Source: Halicephalobus mephisto
Taxonomy: Eukaryota; Nematoda; Chromadorea; Rhabditida; Panagrolaimidae
Reading direction: 5' to 3'
NCBI GenBank assembly: GCA_009193035.1
Contig: SWDT01000575.1
Location: 1-33,511, forward strand
DNA length: 33,511 nucleotides
In this document: one piece after another, positions 11,465 to 20,658 of the stretch
Numbering within the stretch: position 1 is the first letter of the stretch
How the letters are laid out: each line of letters begins with the position of its first letter
Program-made: the position numbers and the translations under genes
Notes under the pieces: generated by a model
Seen by the model: the letters and a program-made list of their open reading frames with translations, nothing else
Told to the model about the DNA's origin: nothing
Databases searched by the model: none

Positions 11465-11977
11465 TTATTTATCTCCAACTATTGACTCAACAATATCCTT
11501 ATCGATTTTTTTGATATTTTTCTTTGTACTTTTCTGTCGTCTTGGAAGTTCTTTGTCTGTTTTTGTGTAAATGTTGTTTATCCTTTTTTGGGCTTCTCTA
11601 AAATCGCAATTATCTTTATTATTATATAAATATAAAACTCACATATGACATTTACGTCCTCGTCCCCCACAATTCATCCTGTGGGTGGTGTATCGAGATT
11701 CTACGACTTTTTTACGACATCTGGAGCACTCGATCGTCCGTACTCCTGGAGCTTCGACTTCCAAAAGATGCAAATTTCCCGTGATATTTCTACGTCTCAT
11801 GGCTTCTTCGTAAGCTTCGGAGTAGGTTTCTGCATAATCATTAGCATAAGCTTTCAAAGTCGTCGTCAGAATGTTCATTCTCAGTTCTGGAAGAACTTTG
11901 ATAAAAAATAAAACCCCAAAATAAAACTCACGATCTTGGAGTGTTTTCAACGCTTCTTTCTTCAATGGTCCATCCAT
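11465..11977 (-). CDS. Sgf11: SGF11/ATXN7L3-like SAGA deubiquitinase-module subunit
   Basis: Exons 11977-11932, 11895-11643 and 11597-11465 join to 143 codons plus TAA. In the family, Sgf11 anchors the SAGA histone H2B deubiquitinase module and its zinc finger docks the ubiquitin protease on nucleosomes. An N-terminal helix (LLPELRMNILTTTLKAYAN) precedes ITGNLHLLEVE, then ECSRCRKKVVESRYTTHRMNC with Cys72, Cys75, His87 and Cys91. The C-X2-C-X11-H-X3-C spacing equals that of the Sgf11 finger. The tail is Lys/Arg-rich. The first intron is only 36 nt and divisible by three, so an unspliced frame reads through it; the spliced product restores the helix. The gene is divergent from NDUFB11 across 204 bp. 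Another small C2HC protein is possible, but spacing and flanks favour Sgf11. Confidence 0.75.
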
Positions 11978-12181
11978 TTTGAAATATAATAAACTAAATA
12001 ATGAAGAAATAAAAGTACAAAATAATGATTTTCATATAATCTCGGGAAGATTGCACATCAACAAGGGGCTGACAAAGGTGCTCCCGAGACGAATGTTTTG
12101 CGTTCATTGTTCAGCTTGATTTTAGTGAAGTTGTTTTATTTTTTTTTAATTTGATTTCTTGTTTCCAGGTAATCTGTGGCC
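11978..12181. promoter_or_regulatory. bidirectional promoter between SGF11 and NDUFB11
   Basis: Only 204 bp separate the two divergent start codons. A T-rich run followed by TTGTTTCCAG lies 13 nt before the NDUFB11 ATG and looks like a spliced-leader or 5' UTR acceptor. No TATA box is evident. Confidence 0.5.
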
Positions 12182-12856
12182 ATGCTTCGGGTTCTCAGAC
12201 CGAACCAGAAGATAGTCGTTATTTACCGCTGCGCATCGGGTCACGGCCATCATGAAGACGCCAACATCGAGCGTAAACCAGACAACTACAGGTTTCCCGG
12301 TGTTTATTGTGTATATATTTTAGTATTTTCAGACCAGGATCGGATTCATATGCTTATGAAAATCCGTGGCCGAAGCTGAATGGCGGTAGACTTGATTGGC
12401 TTTTCCAAGATGGATGGCGGCGTCCCCTCGCGAAGGATCAAGGAGCTAAAATGGTGTGTTTGCTCTTTTTTCTCGAGTTCCATATATCAATTTCAATTTT
12501 TAGCGTCGAGAATGGATTTGGTTTGGACAAGTTTCCTACGACGAACACAAGGATTGGTTCCGCTTCCATTGGATGGCGTTCTTGACGTTCACTGTCCTCA
12601 CCTCTTGGTTTACATGTTATATTATCTTTCTCCGTCCTGATTGGTACGTTTAACCGATGCGAAACCGTTTATACACGAATTGTCGCGTTTCAGGCCACAA
12701 GCCAAGGAATGGGCGTTGAGAGAAGCCCATTTGGAGATTGCTCGCCGTAAGAAAGCTGGTCTCCCGCTGATTAGCAAGGATTTGATTGATCCGGAACGTG
12801 TTGCTCTCTCATTGCCTAGTGACGAGGAACTTAGGGACTTTGAAATTCTTATCTAG
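12182..12856 (+). CDS. NDUFB11: NADH:ubiquinone oxidoreductase subunit B11 (complex I ESSS)
   Basis: Four exons (12182-12291, 12333-12453, 12504-12643, 12694-12856) join in phase to 177 codons plus TAG. NDUFB11 is a single-pass accessory subunit of the distal membrane arm of mitochondrial complex I. The order is a basic N-terminal targeting region, ending with YAYENPWPKLNGGRLDW, one membrane segment at about 99-120 (FHWMAFLTFTVLTSWFTCYI), then the typical RPDWPQAKEWALREA, GLPLI and acidic SLPSDEEL tail. The family hallmark is this arrangement of a membrane span followed by DW..KEWA.REA. Introns are 41-50 nt. AATAAA at 12910-12915 is the likely polyadenylation signal and lies inside the 3' region of the convergent SELENOK gene. 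Assignment is strong despite low overall conservation. Confidence 0.88.
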
Positions 12857-12909
12857 GACAGTTAATTCTTTATTGTTCAGAAGGATGGATTTACAATGTA
12901 TAGTCGTCC

Positions 12910-12942
12910 AATAAATTGACTCAAAATCCCGTACATTTTATT
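12910..12942. terminator. overlapping polyadenylation signals of NDUFB11 and SELENOK
   Basis: AATAAA (+) at 12910-12915 and AATAAA (-) at 12937-12942 (TTTATT on the plus strand) face each other within 33 bp. The two stop codons are 118 bp apart, so the mature mRNAs should overlap tail to tail. Confidence 0.65.
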
Positions 12943-12974
12943 CGGAAATTATCTTTTTTACTTTATAAACATAT

Positions 12975-13341
12975 TCAACGGCAACAGCCGCCAGTAGGGC
13001 AAGAACTCATGTCCATGGTGCTGGTGTTGAGACGTCCGATACGGCGTTGGGGTCCTCCACGTCCACTGCCTCCCCCACTGCCACCACTACCTCCGCCAGA
13101 ACCCCCGGACCCTCGACTGTATCCTGAATCCGAAAGAATCGGCTGGAACATACTGTTGAAGCTGGAATGAACATTTATACCATCGGAATTGTATAGTAAA
13201 CTTACAAAGCCATAATGAAATAGATAATCGACCAGAAAAATGCAATAACTCGTTCGACGGGATTCTGGTAACCAACGACTCCCCCTAGGAAATTAATCGT
13301 TTATTTTATTTTAAATTAAATGACAAACCTGGTTTGACCAT
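12975..13341 (-). CDS. SELENOK: selenoprotein K homologue, cysteine form
   Basis: Three exons (13341-13329, 13284-13206, 13161-12975) join to 92 codons plus TGA. SELENOK is a small ER membrane protein that works with p97/VCP and DHHC6 in ER quality control and palmitoylation. Exon 1 is only 13 nt. The N-terminus is MVKPGGVVGYQNP, followed by a single membrane segment RVIAFFWSIIYFIMAFF, a Gly/Ser-rich linker (SGGSGGGSGGSGGG) and the family block GRGGPQRRIGRLN. The end is PTGGCCR. In the vertebrate form the equivalent end is Gly-Gly-Sec-Gly-Arg, so Sec is replaced by Cys (TGT) and the next Gly by Cys. An acceptor-like TCTAAAATTCAG lies upstream of the ATG. The stop is TGA directly after CCR; no coding follows it. 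Confidence 0.9.
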
Positions 13342-13762
13342 GATTGGGATTAAATACAAATGGAATAGTGATTAAAAACTGAATTTTAGAAATGCAATGA
13401 CACGTCGGTTTGTTCTGTGGTCGGCGATGGGGACGACTTTTCGCACATCGAGTAAGGGAATAGTTTTCTCCAGTTGGCAATAAGGAACATTTTGACTCGG
13501 CTCTTTTCTCGCCTTTGCGTCCATTCCGTCTCCGATTTCCTTCTGCGGTTTTGTCAATCCAGTCCGAAATTTGCGCATGAAAGGGTCTTTTGTATTTTGC
13601 TGACCAATAGTTTCGGAAGTCTTGAGATTCGAGTTGTGTACATTTTGAATTGATTAGTTTGCAGCTGGATTTGTGTGGATAAAACTAAGCTCAGGATTTT
13701 TATTTACGCGGTCGATGCTAAGTTGATCCGGATATTTTTATTGATTTTTTACGACATTTTAA
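13342..13762. other. divergent SELENOK/ABHD14 intergenic region
   Basis: A 421-bp gap between divergent genes probably holds both promoters. A 68-codon minus-strand frame (13372-13578) ends at AAATTCAG next to SELENOK. I find no support for it as a gene and read it as a leader or outron region. On the plus strand AGTTTGCAG near 13665 could be the acceptor for the ABHD14 leader. Confidence 0.4.
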
Positions 13763-14930
13763 ATGTTAGAAAAAGATCCCCAAGTTCGGCATCTTATTCA
13801 AACTGCGGATTTGGATCAGCCACTTTCTGAAAATTGTTTGAATTTACTGGAAGAAGTTGAAGTAACTCGAAATTACGCAGATTTATCTACTCACAAAGTC
13901 TTCTATTACCATGCCCAGCCTCCGAACGGGAACGGGATAAAAGCCAATATTGTCTTTCTTCACGACCAAACAAATTCGGCATCTGTATGGATCGAGAATT
14001 TAACTCTTCATGCAAGTTTTTTAAAATAATATTAGTCAAAATAGAAATATTTTGTTAAAAATTACTTTGACATAAATTTTCCAAATTTTCCAAAATTAAA
14101 ATAAGAAATAATTTTAGAGTAATGGCTATTTCGCAATCTTGATCGATTTCGAAATCATAAAATTTTAAAAATTAAAAATATTAAAAATTTTCCAAAATCA
14201 AAGTAACTTAAAAATAATTTTTTTGTGATAAATTTGTAATTTTAAATTATTTTGTGATTATTTTTCTGTAAATATGTTCAGTCTTGATAGATTTAGGAAC
14301 TTTTAGATTGAGATCATAAGAATATAAAAAACTATTTTCGAAGAATCGAAAATTAGATACAAGTGTGCTGATGGATATTTAAAAATTATAATTTTCGTAA
14401 TAGTTTTGAAAAATATTATTTTTCAGACTTTTGCTGCTTTTGGGTACAATTGCGTGGCTTTGGACCTTCCTGGGATGGGCAGGACCGGTGGAGCGGCTAT
14501 AGAAGAAGATGTAAGACCTCGTTTTCTGTGTGATTTTATCGAATCAATCGGAATCAGAGAGTTGATAGTTGTTGGAACTAGTCAAGCTGGACAATATATT
14601 ATTCCTCTTCTTTATGATCGACCCGAAAAATTCTACGTGATTTGTGTTGTTGCCGTTGCCCTTTCGGACACGAACAAACTTTGTCCGAATGTGGCGAACG
14701 ACATCTCTACACCTTGTTTGGTAATGCGAGGGGAACTCGACACTAGTCTCGGACTCAATGCAGACAACAACCTAAAAAACTTGGCCAATGCTCGATTGGT
14801 TACCGTACCTCAAGGAAAACATCTCTGTCACAGATCTGATCCCGAGTTTTTCCACAGAATCGTGCTCAACTTTTTGGACATTGTGCTCAAAAACGTCATT
14901 CGAAAATCAGTTTTTGTAACTCAAATTTGA
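13763..14930 (+). CDS. ABHD14: ABHD14-type alpha/beta hydrolase
   Basis: Exons 13763-14011 and 14427-14930 join to 250 codons plus TGA. The protein has the alpha/beta-hydrolase fold of the ABHD14A/B (CCG1-interacting factor B) group; ABHD14B in mammals acts as a lysine deacetylase-like enzyme. Visible motifs are the oxyanion-side strand IVFLHDQTN (the usual HG is HD here), ALDLPGMGRTGG, the nucleophile elbow GTSQAG with Ser135, the acid-side RGELD with Asp188, and GKHLCH with catalytic His215. The only in-phase splice is GC-AG: CAT|GCAAGT to TTTTTCAG. Intron length is 415 nt and AT-rich. AATAAA lies at 14948-14953. There is no signal peptide, so it is probably cytosolic or nuclear like ABHD14B. 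A vs B cannot be separated. Confidence 0.88.
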
Positions 14931-14999
14931 TTCGCTTTGTATATTACAATAAACTGCCATACAGTAATCATATTATTTTAGAAATTCGAAATATATACA

Positions 15000-15520
15000 A
15001 TTGGGAAATTCTCTCACCACGAATTTTGAGAATTCAAAATTTTACGTAATTTTAATTTTACAAAATTAAGCAATTTGAAGAAATTTTTTAAGATTCTAGT
15101 TGTAAAAAATCAAAAAATAAACATCATTACGAAATTCTCTCACCACGAATTTTGAGACTTTCTTGGAACTCAATTTCAGAAGTTTTTTGAATTTTAGAAA
15201 TTTATAAAAATCTTGAAATTTTAAAAGATTCAGAAGTTTTTATAAAATTTTCTAGGATTTTCAAAATTTTATTATTTTGGAAAATTCCAGAAATTTTTAG
15301 ATTTTTTCGATGAATTCTGAAAAATTACAAAAGTTTATATAAAATATTTAATAATTTCCTATTGGATTCTATAAAATTATAAAAGTTTCTATAAAATATT
15401 TAATAATTTGATAATTTCCTATTGGATTTTATAAAATTCAACGACATTCTGGAGATTTTCAGAAGTTTCTTCATTATTTCTAAAATTTGTAGGATTTTTC
15501 ACTGAATTCTATAAAATTCC
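15000..15520. repeat. AT-rich short-unit repeat block
   Basis: GAAATTCTCTCACCACGAAT followed by TTTGAGA occurs at about 15005 and again at about 15130. Two tandem copies of an approximately 65-bp unit containing AAAATATTTAATAATTTC, TATTGGATT and TATAAAATT run from about 15330 to 15440. The rest is a weave of GAATTCTGAAAAATT-like phrases. No coding potential is seen. Confidence 0.55.
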
Positions 15521-15551
15521 AGAAAGCTGAACGGAAATACAAGGATTAAAA

Positions 15552-15704
15552 TTAGCGATTAATTTCGTCAAAGTCGCTGGTTCCTAGGATTACCGTTAAA
15601 AAATTTCCAATGACCTGTCGCAAATTTTTTCTTGAAATTTCGGTCCATTGCTTTCTTCCATTTAGTCCTGATCCTATTACATCGAAGGCTACTAGTTGAC
15701 TAAT
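15552..15704 (-). other. possible orphan coding exon
   Basis: A minus-strand frame of 50 codons ends in TAA (15552-15554). The translation is protein-like, including VAFDVIGSGLNGRKQWTEIS and GTSDFDEINR, and the segment is GC-richer than its repeats. It lacks an ATG, although acceptor-like TTAG sequences lie at its 5' edge. I do not recognise it. It may pair with the ORF at 17082-17255 on the same strand, but no joining phase is provable. Confidence 0.25.
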
Positions 15705-15900
15705 CTAATATGACAACAGATTTTTCGAAAAGTGTTTGCTGCCGGCGATCATCTTGTTGTTACTGTTTGCATTTGCAGTCGATCAAGAAGGAAGCAGAAT
15801 TCAGGACAGCCGGTACCTCTCCAGGCGGTTTTATTGTTCTCCATATTTTTGGTTTCACTTTTTTAAGTTTCATTGTTCTCAAAATTTTCGTTCTTTGAAG
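15705..15900 (+). other. complex-composition island with signal-peptide-like frame
   Basis: In one plus-strand frame the segment from about 15736 reads LPAIILLLLFAFAVDQEGSR, which looks like a secretory signal followed by a mature start, but there is no in-frame ATG. The other two plus frames are also open for 45-60 codons. It is flagged as a non-repeat island only; no gene call is justified. Confidence 0.15.
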
Positions 15901-16134
15901 TTACAAGTGGAGTTTTTTAAATGTTAAAATTAAATAAAAAAATGACACATGTTTGAAGTTTTCGAATTCGTCGCAAAAAAATGAATTTTTTTGAAAACGA
16001 AAAAAATTGTAAATCTAACAATTTGAATCGAAATTGACTCTGTTTTCTTGTTTTTTATTTAGTTTTGAAAATCTGAAAGATCTCGGATAAGTGCCTCGAG
16101 ACCATTTCGTGACAATATCTCATTTTTACAAGTT

Positions 16135-16880
16135 TGGTTTTTGAAATTTTCGAATTCCCGCCCAGAGAGAGTGGACTTTTTAAAAATCCAGAAAATGGTA
16201 AATTTGGCACTTTGTACCAAAGTAGATTTAATTCTATTTTTTATTTAATTTTCTAAAGATTTTATAAATTCATTTTGAAAAATTTATTTTTAACTTTAAA
16301 ACTGACTTTTTTGAAATTTTGAATTCCCGCCAAATGAGAGTGGATTTTTTGAAATTCTAGGAAATGGTAAATCCGGCAATTTCCATTAAAATAAATCTTC
16401 CTATTTTTGCTTAATTTTCTGAATTTCTAAAAATTGTATAAATTCATTTCGAAAAAATTCTATGAAAAATTTATTTTTTATTTTAAAACAATGACTTTTT
16501 TGAAATTTTGAATTCCCGCCAAATGAGAGTGGATTTTTTGAAATTCTAGGAAATGGTAAATCCGGCAATTTCCATTAAAATGGATTTAATTCATCGTTAT
16601 TCGCTGTTTGTTTTTTTACCTAATTTCCTGAATTTCTAAAAATTGTATAAATTTGTTTCGAAAAAAATTCTATAAAAAATTTATTTTTTATTTTAAAACA
16701 ATGACTTTTTTGAAATTTCTAAATTTCCGCCAAAAATGAACGTTTTTGAAAAATAGAAAATCTGAAAATTTCTATCAAAATAAATTTCGTTATTTTTGCT
16801 TAATTTTGTGAATTGATAAAAATTATATAAATTCGTTTTGAAAAAATTTATTTTTAATTTTAAATTAATTTTTTTTAATT
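16135..16880. repeat. four tandem copies of a 170-210 bp repeat
   Basis: The phrase GAATTCCCGCC begins at 16152, 16321 and 16510, with a diverged copy (AAATTTCCGCC) at about 16721, so spacing is about 169, 189 and 211 bp. Each copy continues with GAGAGTGGA, TTTTTTGAAATTCTAGG, AAATGGTAAAT..GGCA, TTTCCATTAAAAT and a T-rich tail ending in ACTTTTTTGAAATTT. The middle two are nearly identical over about 100 bp, which suggests recent unequal exchange. A diverged related flank (GACAATTTCG..TTTTTACAAGT) occurs at about 16100 and about 17015. Confidence 0.8.
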
Positions 16881-17081
16881 TTAATTTTCAGACATAAAAG
16901 TGAAATTTATGAAAGTAGGAGGAATTGTAATTGTGGTAATGGACTGTCGAAATTGACTCGCTCTGTCTTCTATTTTTTAAAATTGGATGTTTCTAAAAAA
17001 TCCTAAAATCCGTGTCAAGACAATTTCGAACTTTTACAAGTAGGATTTTCTAAATTTTGATGTTTCTCAAGTTTATTCCTG

Positions 17082-17255
17082 TTAGTGTTGTTTCTTCAAT
17101 TGCGTAGTCACCCTGAGGCAGTCGGATCTGTCCTTGTGCGCAATTTGAATAACTTGTTTGGACGGACATGGATCGGATTTTCCACGTCCATCTTCGAAGA
17201 ACGCAATTCTTTTCGGCCAATTGATCTCTTCCCGATAAGTTTGTCTCCAAATCAT
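17082..17255 (-). other. small unknown ORF in a gene-poor tract
   Basis: ATG at 17253-17255 opens a 57-codon frame ending in TAA at 17082-17084. The sequence is polar with two Cys, containing REEINWPKRIAFFEDGRG and KQVIQIAHKDRSDCLR. It stands out as an island of about 45% GC among AT-rich repeats. Overlapping minus and plus frames are also open here, so the coding frame is not certain. A CAG|GTGACT donor-like site sits near the end of the frame. No family is recognised. Confidence 0.25.
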
Positions 17256-18045
17256 ATTTTAGAATTTTATTTTTTAAACTTTAATAAAATATAACTTTTT
17301 TAAATTTAATAAAAATTTTATTTTTAACTTTAAAATTTAACTTTTTTTAAATTTCATAAAATTTAACTTTTTTTTAAATTTTATAAAATTTTTATTTTTT
17401 TTAATTTAATAAAATTTTTGTTACACTATTGTCAGTTGCGGAATTGATTTCATTTACGATCTGATTTCCAAATTAACGTCACACCCAAAAGAATCATTTT
17501 TTTCTTCTTAATTGTATAGTTTTTTATTTTTAGACAGCTGTTTTATTGAAAATAATAGCCCAAATTTAAAATTTTGAATTTTCGTGATCAGACATAGGGA
17601 TTTTTAAAAATATTATATTTTGAAAAAAAATTAATAATCAAAATATAAAAATAAAATTTTCGTTCTAAGACAATTTATGAATTTTATACTTAAAAAATAT
17701 TTTTAAAATCAAAGTTAGAAATCAGATTCTGATTTTTCGAAATTTTTGTTTCAAAAAATTTTTCAAAAAAAGTTATTTTATTTAAAAAAACAATAATCAG
17801 AAATTAGAAACTAAAATTAAATTTTCTAAAAAACCAAATTTAAAGAAAAATCAATTTTTTTCAAAAAATTAAAAATCGAAATAAATCTATAATTTCCTAA
17901 AAAATTTTCACTAAAGTCTTATAAAATATAATAATTAATAAATAAAGCAAAAATAAATTTTTTTTAAATTAGATTAAAAAAAGTAATTTGAGTCGTGTTT
18001 TAACGCGGAAAATTCAAAGTTTAATATTTAATTTTTATTTTTTAT
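17256..18045. other. very AT-rich spacer
   Basis: About 0.8 kb of homopolymeric A/T runs with short repeated TAAAATTT phrases upstream of the kinase. No gene or RNA feature is visible. Confidence 0.5.
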
Positions 18046-18229
18046 AAAAAGATTTATTTTTTTATTTTTATAAAAAGATTTATTTTTAAATTTTTATAAG
18101 AAAGTTTAATTTTTATTTTTATAAGAAAGTTTAATTTTTAATTTTTATAAGAAAGTTTATTTTTTAATTTTTATAAGAAAGTTTATTTTCTATTTTTTAT
18201 AAAAAAGATTTATTTTTTAATTTTTATAT
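18046..18229 (+). repeat. 26-bp minisatellite upstream of kinase
   Basis: About seven tandem copies of a T-rich unit near 26 bp, consensus resembling AAGAAAGTTTATTTTTAATT plus TTTTAT. They run straight into the TTTTTAG acceptor at 18229-18235. In a trans-spliced gene this would be the outron and its polypyrimidine tract. Confidence 0.75.
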
Positions 18230-18240
18230 TTTTAGGTGGA

Positions 18241-19893
18241 ATGAAATCCAACAACGACGGCCAATCAAAACCTGCGTTTAATAAAATTTTGGACGATCTG
18301 GCCCGACGGCAATTGATGCATGATTTTCAATTTGGAAGTGCTGGAAAGCAATATGAAGCAAGAAAAAACATCGGAGCCGGAGCTTTTGGGATTGTTTGTG
18401 AAGCTGTGGATTTGACTACGGGAGAATCCGTAGCGATCAAGAAAATCGGACATGCTTCGGCAACTCCGACTTTGGCCAGACGTACCTTGAGAGAAATCCG
18501 AGTTTTGCGTTATATTCGTCATGAGAACATTGTCCAATTGAGGGATATATTCAGAATCCCTGGGTCTTTGGGGATCAACGTCTACATGGTGATGGATTTG
18601 ATGGAGGGATCTCTGCACCACGTTATCCACGGCTCAGAGGACTACTTAGAATACGATTTAATTGTTTTTTTCCTTTATCAACTCCTAAGGGGTCTCAAGT
18701 ACCTTCACGCCGCCGGCATCGCCCACAGGGATCTGAAACCGTCGAATCTCCTGGTCAACAGGGATTGTCATCTGAGAATTGCGGATTTCGGGATGACGAA
18801 ACTGGCTCTAACTGACATGATGGATAATCCGGAAGAACATTGTTTTTACATGACTCAACACGTCGCCACGTTGCCCTACCGAGCCCCTGAGTTACTATTC
18901 GTGATGCCGGAACACTCCACGGCGGTAGACATGTGGGCAGTTGGATGCATTCTCGCTGAAATGCTCCTTCGTCGAGAACTATTCCCTGGTAGGACTGTCA
19001 GCGCTCAGATCAGTATTCTCATTACACAATTAGGGAGTCCAAGTCAGGCGGTAAGTAAAAAACTATTCCATCATGACGTAAGAATTAATTTGCAGATGCT
19101 CGATCAAATTATTTGTGAAAAGACAAAACGATACATTCAGAACCTTGGCTCCTGCTCGGGATGCAGCTGGAGCGAAATTGTACCTTTCGAACCATCTCGT
19201 TCACGTCCAGAGCCAAATCCAGATGCGGTAGATTTAATTGCAAATTTGATGAAGATGGAGGCAAAGGATCGATTCGACGTTTTAGAAGCAATATATCATC
19301 CATTCTTGAAGCAGTTCCACAACACAAGGATAACAGAAGGAGCATGTCCTTTCAAGGTGAGTGTCCACATATGTATTTACATATGAATTCATATATTAAT
19401 ATTTGTATTTATATATGAATTTATATATTAATCTGTGTATTTATATATGAATTCATATATAAATATTTGTATTTATATATGAATTTATATATTAATCTGT
19501 GTATTTATATATGAATTCATATATTAATATTTTTATTTATATATGAATTCATCTATTACTTTATATATTTATACACCAATTTATTAGGTAAAAATGGATA
19601 TGAATGACGTCGAACATCTCAGTAACGATGAACTGGTTGAAGCCATCATTAATGACATTAGATCTGGGGCTGACGATGATTATTTATGTTCGACAACCGG
19701 TCCACTTAAATCTGTTCTTCTGTCGGAGAGGAAGCGTACCGCCACAAATGATCCTAGTTATAGTGTTAATAGTTCTCTACATTCAGAAAGTGTCAGCACT
19801 GACAGCAGAACATCGACGACTTCCATATCTGAAAACGCTACTTCCTATTGTCTAATTCCCGATGAGCCTAATACGGAGATAACAGCTCTTTAA
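18241..19893 (+). CDS. ERK5-like MAP kinase with atypical activation loop
   Basis: Exons 18241-19050, 19096-19356 and 19588-19893 join to 458 codons plus TAA. The catalytic domain resembles ERK5/MAPK7: glycine loop GAGAFG (45-50), VAIKK with Lys67, HRDLKPSN with Asp164, ADFGMTK (DFG 182-184), RAPEL, DMWAVGCILAEML and LFPGR. LYQLLRGLKYLH and the block HLSNDELVEAIINDI after the domain also fit ERK5. The activation-loop TEY is TQH (205-207), and the residues after VAT are LPYRAPE, not RWYRAPE. The Tyr and one of the Arg residues that would bind phospho-Tyr are therefore both gone. The C-tail is short and Ser/Thr-rich, unlike the long ERK5 tail. Intron 1 is 45 nt and frame-neutral; intron 2 is a minisatellite. 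The ATG follows TTTTTAG. AATAAA is at 19927-19932. Family is firm; orthology to ERK5 itself is likely, not proven. Confidence 0.88.
19379..19560 (+). repeat. intronic AT minisatellite in the kinase gene
   Basis: Intron 2 (19357-19587) consists largely of about three tandem copies of a unit near 62 bp built from ATATATGAATTCATATATTA, TATTTGTATTT, ATATATGAATTTATATATTA and ATCTGTGTATTT. Each unit holds self-complementary ATATGAATTCATAT segments able to fold into hairpins. Confidence 0.8.
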
Positions 19894-20658
19894 AGAAGGA
19901 GAAAATTTCTTGTTTTTTGACAAAGAAATAAATTCCGATCAAGGTAGTTTTTTAATGATATAAAATCTTGAGCATCTTCAAACGTCCAGTCGGAGATTTA
20001 TGTTCTACTTTTGCAAAAGGATCTTCTGAAAGCAAAGTAATGGATAAATGGATTTTCGATATATGGAAAATCAAACTAAAATGCGTTTTGATCACTTTTG
20101 CGAAAATTAAAATCCTGTGTTTTGGTTATTCCTGGAAAATTAATTGGATATAAGTTAGGAATTGGAGTTTGGTTGTAGAAAAGCGCCATTGTGATTGATA
20201 AGGAGACAGAAAAGCTCAAAAATCAAACAGCATCTTTCTTTGTTGTTTACACATGAAATTTTGCATTTCCTTTAATTTTCACGCTTCAGAAGAGAATCCT
20301 GCAAAAATAGATAATAGACTCTACATCCGCATTTCACGAGGTTCAAGATGTTTATAGAATTTCGAAAACTGCTTTGATGAAAGTTTATTTCTTTATTTCT
20401 ACTAATCTAAGAAGTACCATGACGTCCGAACATCAACATTCTCTAAAGATTTCGAAAATCCCCCAAAACGTGTATCTGTTGTAAACCATATTGTGTTTTC
20501 AGTTTAATTATCTTTTTTTATTGTAAGATATACTTGCGAATGAATGGAAACTTGACGACAATTATTCAAGAAACACGTTATCGGGAATCCGATATACTGA
20601 ATGACACGCTTGTGTATTAAACGTTTTGTTTTAAATTATTTACAAAAATTAAAAAGTC
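19894..20658. other. convergent 3' intergenic region
   Basis: This lies between the kinase and the P450. TTTATT at 20517-20522 is a minus-strand AATAAA about 140 bp past the P450 stop. A 61-codon plus frame (19968-20153) lacks an ATG and is not called. Nothing else is seen. Confidence 0.45.

Noticed and set aside
12975..12977. Readthrough TGA (Sec) at the end of SELENOK
   Set aside because: The Sec position is already occupied by Cys two codons earlier, the protein ends at the normal family end (CCR), and no coding continues.
13372..13578. 68-codon minus-strand frame as a gene upstream of SELENOK
   Set aside because: It ends at the acceptor-like AAATTCAG before SELENOK, has no recognisable domain, and sits where an outron or promoter is expected.
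16135..16880. CRISPR-like array because of regularly spaced repeats
   Set aside because: The unit is about 170-210 bp with whole-unit similarity, not short repeats with unique spacers, and the genome is eukaryotic.
18265..18630. 121-codon minus-strand frame
   Set aside because: It is antisense to the kinase catalytic domain, which is clearly the coding strand.
19968..20153. 61-codon plus-strand frame after the kinase
   Set aside because: No ATG, no splice support, and located in the 3' flank shared with the P450.
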